The notes beneath the pieces were generated by a model. It ran no database searches, was not told the origin of the DNA, and was given only the letters and a program-made list of their open reading frames with translations. Positions 26,926-35,056 of a stretch of DNA of 64,000 bases are shown piece by piece (the first letter of the stretch is position 1; the number at the start of each line of letters is the position of its first letter). Origin of the DNA: Conus ventricosus (Eukaryota > Mollusca > Gastropoda > Neogastropoda > Conidae); contig CM031622.1 of the NCBI GenBank assembly GCA_018398815.1, positions 17,412,891 to 17,476,890 of the forward strand, read 5' to 3'. Both the position numbers and the translations under genes were made by a program.

Positions 26926-27110
26926 GTTTTGCCCTTCAAAGCACTACAGTAATCCAGGTCAAAACGACCTGCAGCTGATTGACCTAGTTAATTAAACTGC
27001 CCACTGCCCACTCACGCACATATATATATAACTTCTTCTAATTCTTACAAAAAACGAGAGAAATTGGTTCCTTAATTTTTTTAATTGTCGTGTTTATTTT
27101 GGTTTAAAAA

Positions 27111-27440
27111 ATGAAGGCCGAAGTAGCTACAGAACTTATTAATATACTTTACGAGTTGGATTGGGAGAGGGATGGTGATAAAGAAGAATTAAAGAACAGG
27201 TTTGAAGAATTAATTACTGATCTTTTTAATCGCATAGACATGCGAGAAAGTGTATTGGAAGCTGTCAGTAAAATACCAGATTTTTGGCCCCAACCAGTTA
27301 TAAAGTTGTTTGCCCTTTTAGTTGATAATATGGCTCCTGAAGATGTTAATCTGACTGTTTCTACCACCCCTGAAGGAGTAGCTATTCGCTTTAATGAAGA
27401 TCAGGTTTTACAATTAGAAAAGACTGTGAATAAAAGTTGA
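27111..27440 (+). CDS. Element A small protein related to the polymerase N terminus
   Basis: 109 residues from an ATG in an AT-rich leader. Residues about 45-90 (MRESVLEAVSKIPDF, then LFALLVDNMAPEDVNLTV) resemble residues about 45-85 of the element's own polymerase (VHESVAHAISKIPKF, then VLLAVLIDYITPDDTNMEV). It looks like a duplicated polymerase N-terminal domain expressed separately. No enzymatic motif is visible. It is the first gene inside the left TIR, upstream of and co-directional with another small gene and the polymerase. Function unknown; regulation of, or partnership with, the polymerase is only a guess. Confidence 0.7.
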   Translation: MKAEVATELINILYELDWERDGDKEELKNRFEELITDLFNRIDMRESVLEAVSKIPDFWPQPVIKLFALLVDNMAPEDVNLTVSTTPEGVAIRFNEDQVLQLEKTVNKS

Positions 27441-27476
27441 ATTTACAATTATTTTTTATTTACTTTATATTTAAAA

Positions 27477-27740
27477 ATGGCTGCCGAACTTAGTGAATCT
27501 GATTTAGAGAATTGTAATGAACTATTTGACGAAACAATGAAAGTGTTAAACATTGATTTTAGTGAATTTGGGTTTGAGAATGATATAGACAATATAATAA
27601 AAGATCATAGTGAACTATTTAACAAAGCAATCAAAGTGATAAACATTGACTGTAGTGATTCAGAAAAAGTTAAAATATTAGCAGGTGTTATTGTAAGGTT
27701 AACGTGTCTTGAAGTGTTGCGAGGCTTGGGTGAAGCATAA
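27477..27740 (+). CDS. Element A small acidic protein with internal repeat
   Basis: 87 residues, acidic and alpha-helical in appearance. It contains two copies of a short unit, ELFDETMKVLNIDFSE and ELFNKAIKVINIDCSD, about 35 residues apart. The C terminus (KILAGVIVRLTCLEVLRG) resembles the helical segment of the preceding gene and of the polymerase N terminus in spacing, so it may be a more distant member of the same small family. The start ATG follows an AT-rich leader with AAAA before ATG, like the other genes of the element. No known domain. Confidence 0.6.
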   Translation: MAAELSESDLENCNELFDETMKVLNIDFSEFGFENDIDNIIKDHSELFNKAIKVINIDCSDSEKVKILAGVIVRLTCLEVLRGLGEA

Positions 27741-27783
27741 AAAAGCGCGTTTTACTTACTTTTATATACATTTATTTTTTTGA

Positions 27784-27809
27784 TTTACGTAAATATTCTG
27801 GCTTTAAAA
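27784..27809 (+). promoter_or_regulatory. Candidate Polinton promoter motif before the polymerase
   Basis: TTTACGTAAATATTCTGG then CTTTAAAA directly before the ATG at 27810. The same block, TTTACGTAAATAT...G.TTTAAA, precedes the ATG at 34722 in element B, and a TTTAAATAAATATTTTGAG variant precedes B's polymerase start at 38418. The palindrome TTTACGTAAA at a fixed distance from start codons suggests a shared promoter element. Confidence 0.45.
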
Positions 27810-29400
27810 ATGACGACCACAAGTAAATTCGAGGACGGAAAACTATATACGATGGAAGAAATATTTAGCAGTGACAAACAATTAAGCAATATGTTTAGCG
27901 AAGTAGACATGGACATCATTAACCCCACAAATGTTCATGAAAGCGTAGCACATGCTATCTCTAAAATTCCAAAGTTTCTACAGATGGAGCCGCCAGTAAA
28001 AGTGCTGTTAGCTGTTCTAATTGATTATATAACGCCTGATGATACTAACATGGAAGTCTGGGTTTCAACTAAACAGAAAGAAGTAATTAGCTATCACGAC
28101 TTTAACTCTGACTGGGCCGACTACATGCTTACACAGTTTAACCATGCAAGTGAGGAGGCAAAGTTAAGGGGTTCTGGATGGTCTGAAGGGACAGTCCTTG
28201 AAATCAGACTGAGACAAACAAAGTTCTATCCTATAGTTGGCAATTCTTACCTTCCTCTTCCAAGAGAGTTAGAGTTAAAACGAGCAGTCTTAAACATACA
28301 TAATTCTGACAACATGTGTTTTATGTGGTGTGTTTTAGCGCACTTGCATCCTGTCAAAAATCATGCAAACAGAGTTTCCAATTATGAAGCATATAAGCAA
28401 GAACTAAACTTTAATAACATAACCTTTCCAGTGAGTATAGAAAGTATATCTCAGTTTGAAGAACAAAACAAACCAATCACCATAAACGTATACACATGGT
28501 CTGTAGAAGCCGATCTAGTGCCTCCAAGGGTTTCTCCCAACGCTCCCACTTTTGGCGAATCACTTGACAAGCATGTAGACTTGATACTGTTTAAAGATAG
28601 TACAAAGGGCCATTATGTATTAATCAGAACAATAAGCAGACTTATGGCTTTTACATCAAAGGATAAATCTAAACAAAGGCTTTGTAGAAAGTGTCTGGTT
28701 AGAATCCCCACGCCGGAAGCAGCAGCTAGCCATAAGAAACATTGTAAAAGTTTTGTAGACTGTGAAACCAAACTCCTCACACCTAAACCAGGGTCTAAAG
28801 TTAGTTTTAAAAATTTACATAAAATGCAGATGAGCCCGTACGTGGTTTATGCTGACTTTGAATCGCTCTTACCGCAGTACTATGGTCCACAACAGCAAGA
28901 ACAAAAAACAACCTTATTAACCCACCATCAGATCTGTTCTTATGCGTTTATTGTTGTTAGGTCAGACGGCCAACACACGACACCAGAGATTTACAGAGGT
29001 CCCAATGCAGCTAGTAGATTTTTAGAGCAGATGAAACAACTTCGTAATCAGTTATCCAACCAACTAAATCTTTCAGGCATTGTTATGACTCCTGAAGACA
29101 AAGAGCGCTATGACTCATCTACACACTGTTGGATATGTAACAGAGAATTATTAGGTGACACAGTAAGAGACCACGATCACATTAGCGGAAAGTTCAGAGG
29201 GGCTGCACACAATAGTTGTAATCTTCAGCTTAAGGTTGACCCTAAGACATGGAAACTGCCTATCTTCTTTCATAACTTACGAGGCTACGATTCTCATTTC
29301 ATCATGCAAGCAGTGACTTCTGAATATAGAGGGTTACCTGCATTGCACAGTCTTCAGAAAAGTACATAACTTTTACTCTTGATTGTTTATCCTTTTATGA
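27810..29400 (+). pseudogene. polB: Element A protein-primed DNA polymerase B, N-terminal half
   Basis: This half holds the family-specific N-terminal domain, a CxxC...HxxxxC zinc-finger-like CRKCLVRIPTPEAAASHKKH, and exonuclease motif I YADFESLLP near residue 348. Next come an endonuclease-VII-like Cys/His patch (HCWICNRELL then VRDHDHISGKFRGAAH, about 437-465) and exonuclease motif II FHNLRGYDSH near residue 488. Such polymerases replicate linear genomes from a protein primer. ATG at 27810 is preferred over the upstream TTG at 27780 because it follows the shared promoter-like block. A one-base shift near 29350 ends the frame at 29369. Coding then resumes in another frame to 29400, where element B interrupts. 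The rest of the gene is at 45217-47000. Confidence 0.9.
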
Positions 29401-29406
29401 CTCTGC
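29401..29406. repeat. Target-site duplication of element B, left
   Basis: CTCTGC immediately before the terminal AGAGAACGG, repeated exactly at 45211-45216. Six bases is the standard Polinton duplication length. The target is inside element A's polymerase gene. Confidence 0.9.
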
Positions 29407-29520
29407 AGAGAACGGAGAAATGCAGGTTCTAGCTCACCCGGTCTCAACCAGTTTCGACCGGGCGACTCTAGAACCTGCATTTCTCCGTTCTCTGACAAGT
29501 AACACTTCAATAACCAAAAA
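29407..29520. repeat. Element B left terminal inverted repeat with long hairpin
   Basis: 114 bp identical to the reverse complement of 45097-45210. The outer 87 bp (29407-29493) is itself a hairpin: 26-bp perfect arms at 29407-29432 and 29468-29493 around a 35-base centre. The centre holds a second inverted pair, CCCGGTC/GACCGGG. The design resembles folded viral telomeres such as parvovirus-type terminal repeats. Confidence 0.93.
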
Positions 29521-30032
29521 CGTAGCGTAGTAACGTAGGGGAAAAGCAGCCGCGGCTGAACACGCCCCATAGAGTAACGTAGGGGAAAAGCAGCCATGGC
29601 TGAACGCGCCCCATATACAGGGCAGTAAGCCTTTAATTGCTAGTTGCCGGCCTACCTAAGGACTCTGCACTATCCGATTACTTACTACGTGGCCGGACAT
29701 GACAATTTTCGGATCACGCGATGGGCTGATGTCACGGCCGGCCAATCACAAGACTAGATAGAATCAGCTGATTAGTAGTGACGACATTTCCGCCCAGCAC
29801 TTGTGTTGTTCATTTCTCCTAGTGCTGTGGTGGTGTGAAGACGTTTTCAGTTGTTTGTGTTGGTTGATTTTATTTCAATGTCGCGTGATAGTATCTTTTC
29901 TGAATTAGAGATAGAACTTCTTGAATCACAAACCAGTTTTGGAAACGTGTGCTTTTTGGAAGGGGTAGTGGGTGGCGCCACTATTACAAACCAGTTTTCG
30001 GGCGAAAGTGACCTAGAAGCGGCATATTACAG
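29521..30032. repeat. Extra segment splitting element B's left end
   Basis: This segment is absent from the right end. It is bounded by a 33-bp near-direct repeat (TTCTCTGACAAGTAA...CCAAAAA at 29488-29520 and 30033-30065, one difference). It contains two 44-bp tandem units with AACGTAGGGGAAAAGCAGCC (from 29531 and 29575) and a promoter-like GC-rich stretch. A short frame starting MSRDSIFSELEIELLESQ (29878 onward) runs into the repeat. The frame matches no family I know. An insertion or a template-switch duplication would explain it. Confidence 0.6.
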
Positions 30033-30140
30033 TTCTCTGACAAGTAAGACTTCAATAACCAAAAAATAACGATTATTTACAAACAGACATACTGTGTAGG
30101 GTTATCCGTTTTTAATACTAATTTACAAAACTTACTTGTC
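30033..30140 (-). pseudogene. Inverted copy of the ATPase 3' end inside the left terminus
   Basis: After the repeated TIR segment, the minus strand from about 30131 to 30077 encodes the last 18 residues of the packaging ATPase (LVLKTDNPTQYVCL then stop). These match B's real ATPase end (45034-45087) apart from a conservative change. The original inverted repeat of B therefore extended past its hairpin into the ATPase coding end. This fragment alone cannot be functional. Confidence 0.8.
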
Positions 30141-30532
30141 TTTTAAAACTAAGTTTATTTTTGACATAAAATCCGCACACTTATTCTGACTAATTTCTAC
30201 CTACAAAACTATGTGTAACAGACAGGCTGACACGAGGCTGAAACCTGATCGCTTAATTTACGGCTGGCGCAGACGAGCGACCTTCGTTCACACAGCGCAC
30301 GGCCTGCTTACAAACTGCGACCAAAAAATCAATAAAGCACACCTGGCGGCGCGTTAGCGAATGTTCTAGACTGTCACGTGTCACTCCCACTTTGTGGCCG
30401 CCACGTCAGCAAGACCGGTTTTGTATTGTCATTTTACTTGGCGGCGTTGGGATGTGAAGGTGTGTGTGTTGTAGTGAGAAGATATTTACCGGGTTTTGTG
30501 CAGGTTGGTTTTGTTTATATAATATTTTGATC
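30141..30532. other. Promoter-like spacer upstream of a small gene
   Basis: AT-rich to 30200, then GC-richer with CACGTG, CCACGTCA and GGCGGCGTT words (30370-30450) and a TATATAAT-like stretch (30516-30525) before the ATG at 30533. The layout parallels the upstream region of the small gene in element A's TIR. Confidence 0.35.
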
Positions 30533-31230
30533 ATGGCAGAACAAAGACAGTGGGAGATTTCTAAGCTGACAATACTTGGCGAGCATGTTGAGTACCATGC
30601 ACAATTTGTTAGTGCTTTGGATGAGTTGAGAGCGGCAGGACCATCATCAAGTAAGAACTACCTGCCTTCCCTAAACCACCAAAAAGAAAGCTATCTGATT
30701 TGTATGGAGAGCAAGCAAAAAAACAAAAGATGACACCAGAAGAACTCCACCAATACTTGAAAACAAAAGAGGTTGATGTGGGAATGACAGTTAGGAAAGA
30801 AGTTTTCGTTTTTGGGGCAGAGGAAATAACGTCTATTGCTGTTGCTATTGATAAACTGAAGGAGGGGTATAAACAGCTTCAAAGGCAGGAAGCTACAACA
30901 ATGTGTTTTAACTTGCAATATGGTTGGCTTTTAGAACAGACCTTCAAGGCCTTTTCACAAGAAAAAGACAGTGAGCGCATACTCAAAAATGGGATGAGTG
31001 GTTGAAGAGCAATGTAGGGATATCCCCTTCATATTCTCGCAAACTAAGAGAGATTGCTCGTTTGTTGAATCCATATGCTAAAAGGTTTTCTACAGTCGGT
31101 CTTTCTTTCATAGAAGTCTACGCTATGAGGAAGGATTTGAATTTAATGTTTTCAAGCAGTGAGGAGATTAGAAATTATGGACTACTCCCGTACAAGAACC
31201 AATACAACTCCAAACACAATCCTCTCAAAG
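30533..31230 (+). pseudogene. Element B hypothetical DNA-binding-like protein, frameshifted
   Basis: Starts MAEQRQWEISKLTILGEHVE. The frame shifts near 30650 and again near 30990. The C-terminal part contains WLKSNVGISPSYSRKLREIA and RFSTVGLSFIEVYAMRKDLN, a helix-turn-helix-like pattern reminiscent of DUF3102-type DNA-binding proteins (WxxWLxxNxGIS followed by basic helices). That resemblance is from memory and needs a profile search. The frame then runs into a 50-bp tandem repeat, so the true end is unclear. Element A has no counterpart; its equivalent position holds the two small genes at 27111-27740. Confidence 0.5.
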
Positions 31231-31250
31231 TCCGCAGCAGTGAGAGAGAA

Positions 31251-31390
31251 CTAGCGCTCTACCCTAGAGCGGTCAAAGGTCACAGTGGCAAGCCGTTTCT
31301 TCAACGCTCCACCCTAGAGCGGTTAAAGGTCACAGTGGCAAGCCGTTTCTTCAGCGCTCTACCTAGAGAGCGGTCAAAGGTTATCAGCAG
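31251..31390. repeat. 50-bp tandem repeat
   Basis: Nearly three copies of a unit with ACCCTAGAGCGGTCAAAGGT and CACAGTGGCAAGCCGTTTCT, starting at about 31261, 31311 and 31360. Confidence 0.9.
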
Positions 31391-31695
31391 TGAGATCAGA
31401 CTTTTTTTTGTGCTTTGTCGCTTTGCTGTCTACGCTTCACCTGCTTCAACGTCCTGCTTCTACGCCCTGTTACAAACTTTTAGGCTGCCTTTTTAGGCGG
31501 CCGCCGGGTGTACTTTATACAATTGTCTTGTTTTATTCAATCAGGCTTTTGTTAAATGCACTTGGTGGCTGCTTTGAACTTGCAACAAAAGAGCCAATGC
31601 ATCACAAAAACGCAAGCACTGTCTTGCACCAAGTGGTGTTACACATGACAAATAATAAAGCTCTGTGTACACCACACACACTCCTACCCCCAAGT
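31391..31695. other. Spacer without clear gene
   Basis: Open in one frame for about 130 codons, but the composition (runs of Leu and Cys) and the absence of a counterpart in element A argue against a gene. A GCCTTTTTAGGCGGCCGCC segment near 31484-31502 can form a small inverted structure. Confidence 0.35.
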
Positions 31696-31699
31696 CACC

Positions 31700-31860
31700 C
31701 CAAGTTCTTAATTAAGTTTTTAATTAAGTTACTTCAAGTTCTTAATAAGTTCTTGATTAAGTTCTTAATTAAGTTCTTGATTAAGTTACCTCAAGATTGT
31801 AATTAAGTCATCCTTTAAGTACAACCAAGTTCTTATTCAAGTTATCTTATAATTATCAAA
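31700..31860. repeat. AAGTTCTTAATT-type short-motif array (element B)
   Basis: Irregular tandem words AAGTTCTTAATTAAGTT, AAGTTCTTGATTAAG and AAGTTACCTCAAG, just downstream of the minus-strand membrane-protein genes. Element A has a similar array (CTTAAGAACCTAACTAGTAC words) in the same position relative to the same genes, at 47001-47215. Confidence 0.8.
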
Positions 31861-31867
31861 AAACAAT

Positions 31868-32086
31868 CTATGTTTTTATCTTAAATAGTAGGTGTCTAAT
31901 ATAGTACACACACGCCTCAAAAAACGCGTCATCGTTGAGGATGTCTTGCTCAGCGTTCTCTGCATAGATCTTAATGAAGTTTTTACATCCTAAGCAACCG
32001 CATTGATTACAATTCTGGTCTATGGAAATGTCTTTTATAGACTCCAGGTCTTTATTTATTGACTCCATCATTTTATAATACGCCAT
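31868..32086 (-). CDS. Element B small Cys-cluster protein
   Basis: 72 residues with one cluster CNQCGCLGC (two CxxC-like pairs) that could bind a metal. The N terminus is helical and the C terminus (ACVYYIRHLLFKIK) hydrophobic/basic. Intact frame. The ATG is preceded by an A/T-rich leader (AATAAAAATAGATC). No counterpart was found in element A, and no family is recognised. Confidence 0.5.
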   Translation of the reverse strand: MAYYKMMESINKDLESIKDISIDQNCNQCGCLGCKNFIKIYAENAEQDILNDDAFFEACVYYIRHLLFKIKT

Positions 32087-32139
32087 GATCTATTTTTATT
32101 AAAAAATTTAAATTAAGTTCTTAAAATATTATTCCATCT

Positions 32140-32571
32140 GAAATGGATCAAAATGATCTTTTGTTGTTGACGGTTCTGGCGTGCTGTTGTCTTCTGTATT
32201 TAGCGGTTCAGATTTTTTTGATTGCTTTTGTTTCTGCTGCCATTGTGTATATATTTTATAACCGTAATAACCGCCCCCAGCAGCAGCAAGGGCGCCAAAA
32301 ATGGCAACAGTTTTAAGTTCAATATTCCATGAAGACTTTGGGGCCCTTGAATCGCATGGAGTTTTTATAGCTGCATTGAATCCACTTGTTCTGGCGTTGG
32401 CGGTGTTATGTTTTCATGATGAGTTATATTCTGTAACATTAATTTTTTTTGTCTGTTCCACTCTGCTAATTTTTTTCCTGCTTCAACACGCCCAGGATTT
32501 TTACTGGTTACTTTCTCCACCTGATTCAATGTTTTCTGATTCTGATTCTGATGATTTTCTGGCTCGGTCAT
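32140..32571 (-). pseudogene. Element B NPGR-motif single-pass membrane protein
   Basis: The N-terminal part (32571 to about 32365) is polar, Gln/Asn-rich, and carries KNPGRVEAGKKLAEWNR. The C-terminal part, in another frame, has a glycine-rich hydrophobic segment (AIFGALAAAGGGYYGYK) and a polar tail ending about 32140. The same layout, with KNPGRIEAGRKLAEWNR and AAVVVGGGVLAYK, is in element A at 50171-50625, so the two halves are one gene with a one-base break near 32365. A single transmembrane helix with a basic N-terminal domain suggests a virion- or membrane-associated structural protein; that role is inferred. Its start overlaps the end of the upstream gene. Confidence 0.6.
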
Positions 32572-33040
32572 TTTGAAGGGAAATAAAATCTATATGATTA
32601 AAAGTTATTAATCCCATGATTAATGGCGATAACAATGTTCCAAATCTGTAGTATAGATCACATCCTAGAGACTCTAATGACTTTGTTAAAACCGGATCTT
32701 GCGTTAAATCATACGTAAGATCTTGTTCAGAATCAATGGGGGCAAATCTACTGACTAGTTTAGTGTACAAACTAAGAACGTTTGTCCTACACTTTTTACC
32801 ATTCTTGAACCAAGTTGCGCTTCATACCTGTTATGATACTTTATAATGTCTTGTGGCGACATCTGTTGTATCTGTTCTGTGCTGAATTCATTTCCGAGGA
32901 ACTGTTTTGTTTTTTCCACATGCTGCCAAAGAATACAGTCTTTTCTTTTTTGGCATAATAGCTTGCTCATCAACCTGGTCATTCATAAGTTCAGGAAGGT
33001 TTAGGCCGCCCTGTAGCTGTAGTAGATCATCGCTGTTCAT
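32510..33040 (-). pseudogene. Element B conserved protein upstream of the NPGR gene
   Basis: Starts MNSDDLLQLQGGLNLPELMN (33040). Frame changes near 32950 and 32775 separate three pieces. The conserved middle has KTKQFLGNEFSTEQIQQMS, then GSRMVKSVGQT, and the last part KLVSRFAPIDSEQDLTYDL ends in a short hydrophobic stretch (PLIMGLITFNHIDF). Element A has the same protein at 50650-51085. Function unknown. The 3' end overlaps the start of the NPGR gene in another frame, a compact arrangement typical of virus-like elements. Confidence 0.6.
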
Positions 33041-33074
33041 GTTTTTTATTAATTATAATTATTTTATTTTTTAA

Positions 33075-33306
33075 AATGAGCACCGAAAAAACTATTACTA
33101 ACCTTGTATACCATTCTGCTGTTATTGGAGGCCTAAGTGTAGGATACACAATGCTTGGTAAAAGCTTGTTAAGAATTAAACCGGCAGATCTTGGCAAACT
33201 AGACTTTGAAGACTCAGCAAAGCTGATTGCTGTTATAGCAGCTTCGTTCGCTACAAAAGATTTTCTAGTTAAGCAAGGAATAATTCCAGACAGTATAAAT
33301 ATGTAA
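33075..33306 (+). CDS. Element B small two-helix membrane protein
   Basis: 76 residues, intact. It has a hydrophobic segment (VYHSAVIGGLSVGYTMLG), a polar loop KPADLGKLDFEDSAK, a second hydrophobic segment (LIAVIAASFATKDFLV) and the end GIIPDSINM. Element A has two related genes at 51125 and 51363. It is divergent from the minus-strand gene starting at 33040, sharing a 35-base A/T-rich promoter region. Probably a small membrane component of the particle (inference). Confidence 0.7.
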
Positions 33307-33328
33307 ATAAAAAATACATTTATAAAAA

Positions 33329-33736
33329 ATGGCTTCACTCGTAATGATGATAGGGGGTGCAGTAGTGAATGCGCTTGCTTTTAGCGGAAGTAATTTGCAT
33401 TTAGTAAACTGCGGGATGACGGCGAGAGAAAAAGACATAACAAAGCTGTGGAACAACTAGCTGCAGCACAAGATCACTATGAAAAGCAGAGAATTGAACA
33501 GTTAGATTTTATTAATAACAAACTGAAAAAAACAGGGGCATGCAGCTTACACATTTAAAGATGTTGATCAAGCAATAAAACAATATTATCTTGTAACAGG
33601 CAAACGATTGAGACATTGCCCCACCAAAATTCAGCGACTTTTATCATCCATCAGAAAAACAAAAGATGCAAGAAATTGGGTTTATTGTCTTTGGCATGAC
33701 CGTCGTGTATTTTGTTGCGCATAATATTGGCTGAAT
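33329..33736 (+). pseudogene. Element B membrane/coiled-coil protein, frameshifted
   Basis: Starts MASLVMMIGGAVVNALAFSG, a hydrophobic N terminus, followed by a charged helical stretch with KLRDDGERKRHNKAVEQLA-like coding and a C-terminal hydrophobic segment (GFIVFGMTVVYFVAHNI) in later frames. It is orthologous to A's 51628-51967. At least three indels interrupt it. It ends just before the integrase ATG at 33742, so it is probably in the same transcription unit. Confidence 0.6.
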
Positions 33737-33741
33737 AAAAA

Positions 33742-34691
33742 ATGAACAAAATCTATTATTCGCCAAAAGGATATTGGAAGGGTATCACAGCAATACAAAA
33801 GCTAAGCCAAGCGGCAGGAGTCAGTGAACAAACAGCAAAGGAATGGTTATCTAAACAAGCGATTTGGCAAATTTATTTACCTGCACCTAGACGAATACAG
33901 AGACCGCACTTTGTGAACACAACTCCAAACGACACCCATCAAATGGACCTTCTATATTTACCCTCTGATACGATTAGACGAAAAAGATTTAAGTACGCAC
34001 TCACAGTCATTGACATAGCTTCAAGATACAAAGATGCGGAACCATTAACACAAAAGAGTGCTTCTGCTGTTGCTGTTGCCATACAACTGATATACCAGCG
34101 AGGTCCCTTAACTTATCCTCGCATGATTCAAGTCGATGATGGAAAAGAATTTAAAGGCCAAGTGAATCAATTATTGTTAAAACATAGAGTCACCATTAAA
34201 AGAGGCATTCCAGGAGTTCACAGATCACAGGCCTTGGTTGAAAACTTTAACAAACAGTTATCTGAAAGACTTTTTCCTACCAGTATCACAGAGAGCTGAT
34301 TGACAATTCTCGCAACACAGAATGGGTTAGAAGACTGCCCTCTGTTTTGCGCGCAATGAATAATGAAGAATTTAAAGGGTTAAAACCAGTACAAGCAATC
34401 AAAAGAAAAACAATAAATGTTGTTGAAGGAGAGTCTTCATCCGGCAAACTATTACTGTTTGGTTTGAAAGTAAGGTACCTTTATTTACCGGGGGAAGCAG
34501 AAGGGGACACTCGCATCAGGGCAACCGATCCGGTTTGGAGTGTTGATCCATATGAAATAAAAAGAATTGTAAAAATGAATCCGCCCGTGTATTATTTACG
34601 AGAAACTGACACAACAAAACAGCCAGCTCCTCAAAGATCTTTTGTGAAAGAAGAACTGCAGATAATCCCACCAGACACAGTTCCGCTTTAA
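33742..34691 (+). pseudogene. Element B integrase, retrovirus-type (rve), one frameshift
   Basis: Integrase of the retroviral/Polinton superfamily, which joins element ends to target DNA and makes short target duplications. The N-terminal region contains ARVSE/GVSEQTAKEWLSKQA-type helix-turn-helix residues. The catalytic triad is visible as D in HQMDLLYLP, D in MIQVDDGKEFKG and E in QALVENFNKQLSERLF. The C-terminal part has a chromo/SH3-like segment (VRYLYLPGEAEGDTRIRATD, then PPVYYLRET). A one-base shift near 34275, within TTTTTCCTAC, separates 33742-34299 from the rest. Length about 316 residues is normal. Element A's counterpart is 52055-53015. Confidence 0.9.
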
Positions 34692-34721
34692 TTAATTTAC
34701 GTAAATATATTTGAGTTTAAA
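34692..34721 (+). promoter_or_regulatory. Candidate Polinton promoter motif
   Basis: TTTACGTAAATATATTTGAG then TTTAAA before ATG at 34722, nearly the same block as before element A's polymerase (27784-27809). It overlaps the spacer directly after the integrase stop. Confidence 0.45.
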
Positions 34722-35056
34722 ATGGAAGCTCAGAAGGAAGTGCAGAACGAAACAAGAATGGTAAAGGAAGAGACCTTGAAAATGATACGGGAATCATTTC
34801 ATGCGTGTAATGCTATTAAGGAAACATTTTCGGGGATTAATCAATGCATGCTAAATCATCCAGATCACCTACAACTCAAACCCCAAATTGGGAAAAAGAA
34901 TATCTTGAAATAATAAAAAAAATTCGAACGCGTCAAGCAAACATGAGAAAAGATTTAAATGAATTGGATGAAGCTATGATTGATCTTATAATAAAAGTTG
35001 ATGAAAAATATAAACCCCCCTGTTTATGCGGTCCTCCAGTGCCCGATTGCATATGA
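34722..35056 (+). pseudogene. Element B small coiled-coil protein, frameshifted
   Basis: The N-terminal piece (MEAQKEVQNETRMVKEETLK...) and a C-terminal piece in another frame (YLEIIKKIRTRQANMRKDLN, then a CLCGPPVP cysteine/proline end) form one probable protein of about 110 residues, with a shift near 34855-34870. Mostly helical and charged. No counterpart recognised in element A. Its 3' end overlaps the polymerase 3' end on the other strand by 33 bases. Confidence 0.5.

Larger units (their letters stand above)
25665..27064. repeat. Element A left terminal inverted repeat
   Basis: 1400 bp matching the reverse complement of 59671-61074 with only scattered differences. In order it contains the terminal motif AGAGAATGTAAATAT (25665-25679), its inverted copy (25883-25897), a promoter-like region with CACGTG-, CCAAT- and TGACGTCA-type words (26030-26070), a small gene (26224-26600), a C-rich tandem array (26745-26925) and a TATATATATA stretch before the first unique gene. 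Confidence 0.95.

Noticed and set aside
26646..26978. Pro/Thr/His-rich open frames in element A's TIR (also 59732-60083)
   Set aside because: Low-complexity translation of the C-rich tandem array. Frames are not conserved between the two TIR copies beyond the nucleotide identity.
31001..31500. Extension of the 30533 gene through 31496 as one protein
   Set aside because: The downstream part is translation of a 50-bp tandem repeat and a Cys/Phe-rich spacer; composition changes abruptly.
32301..32576. Plus-strand 91-codon frame MATVLSSIFHEDFG...
   Set aside because: Shadow of the minus-strand NPGR membrane gene, whose pieces are conserved in element A while this frame is not.
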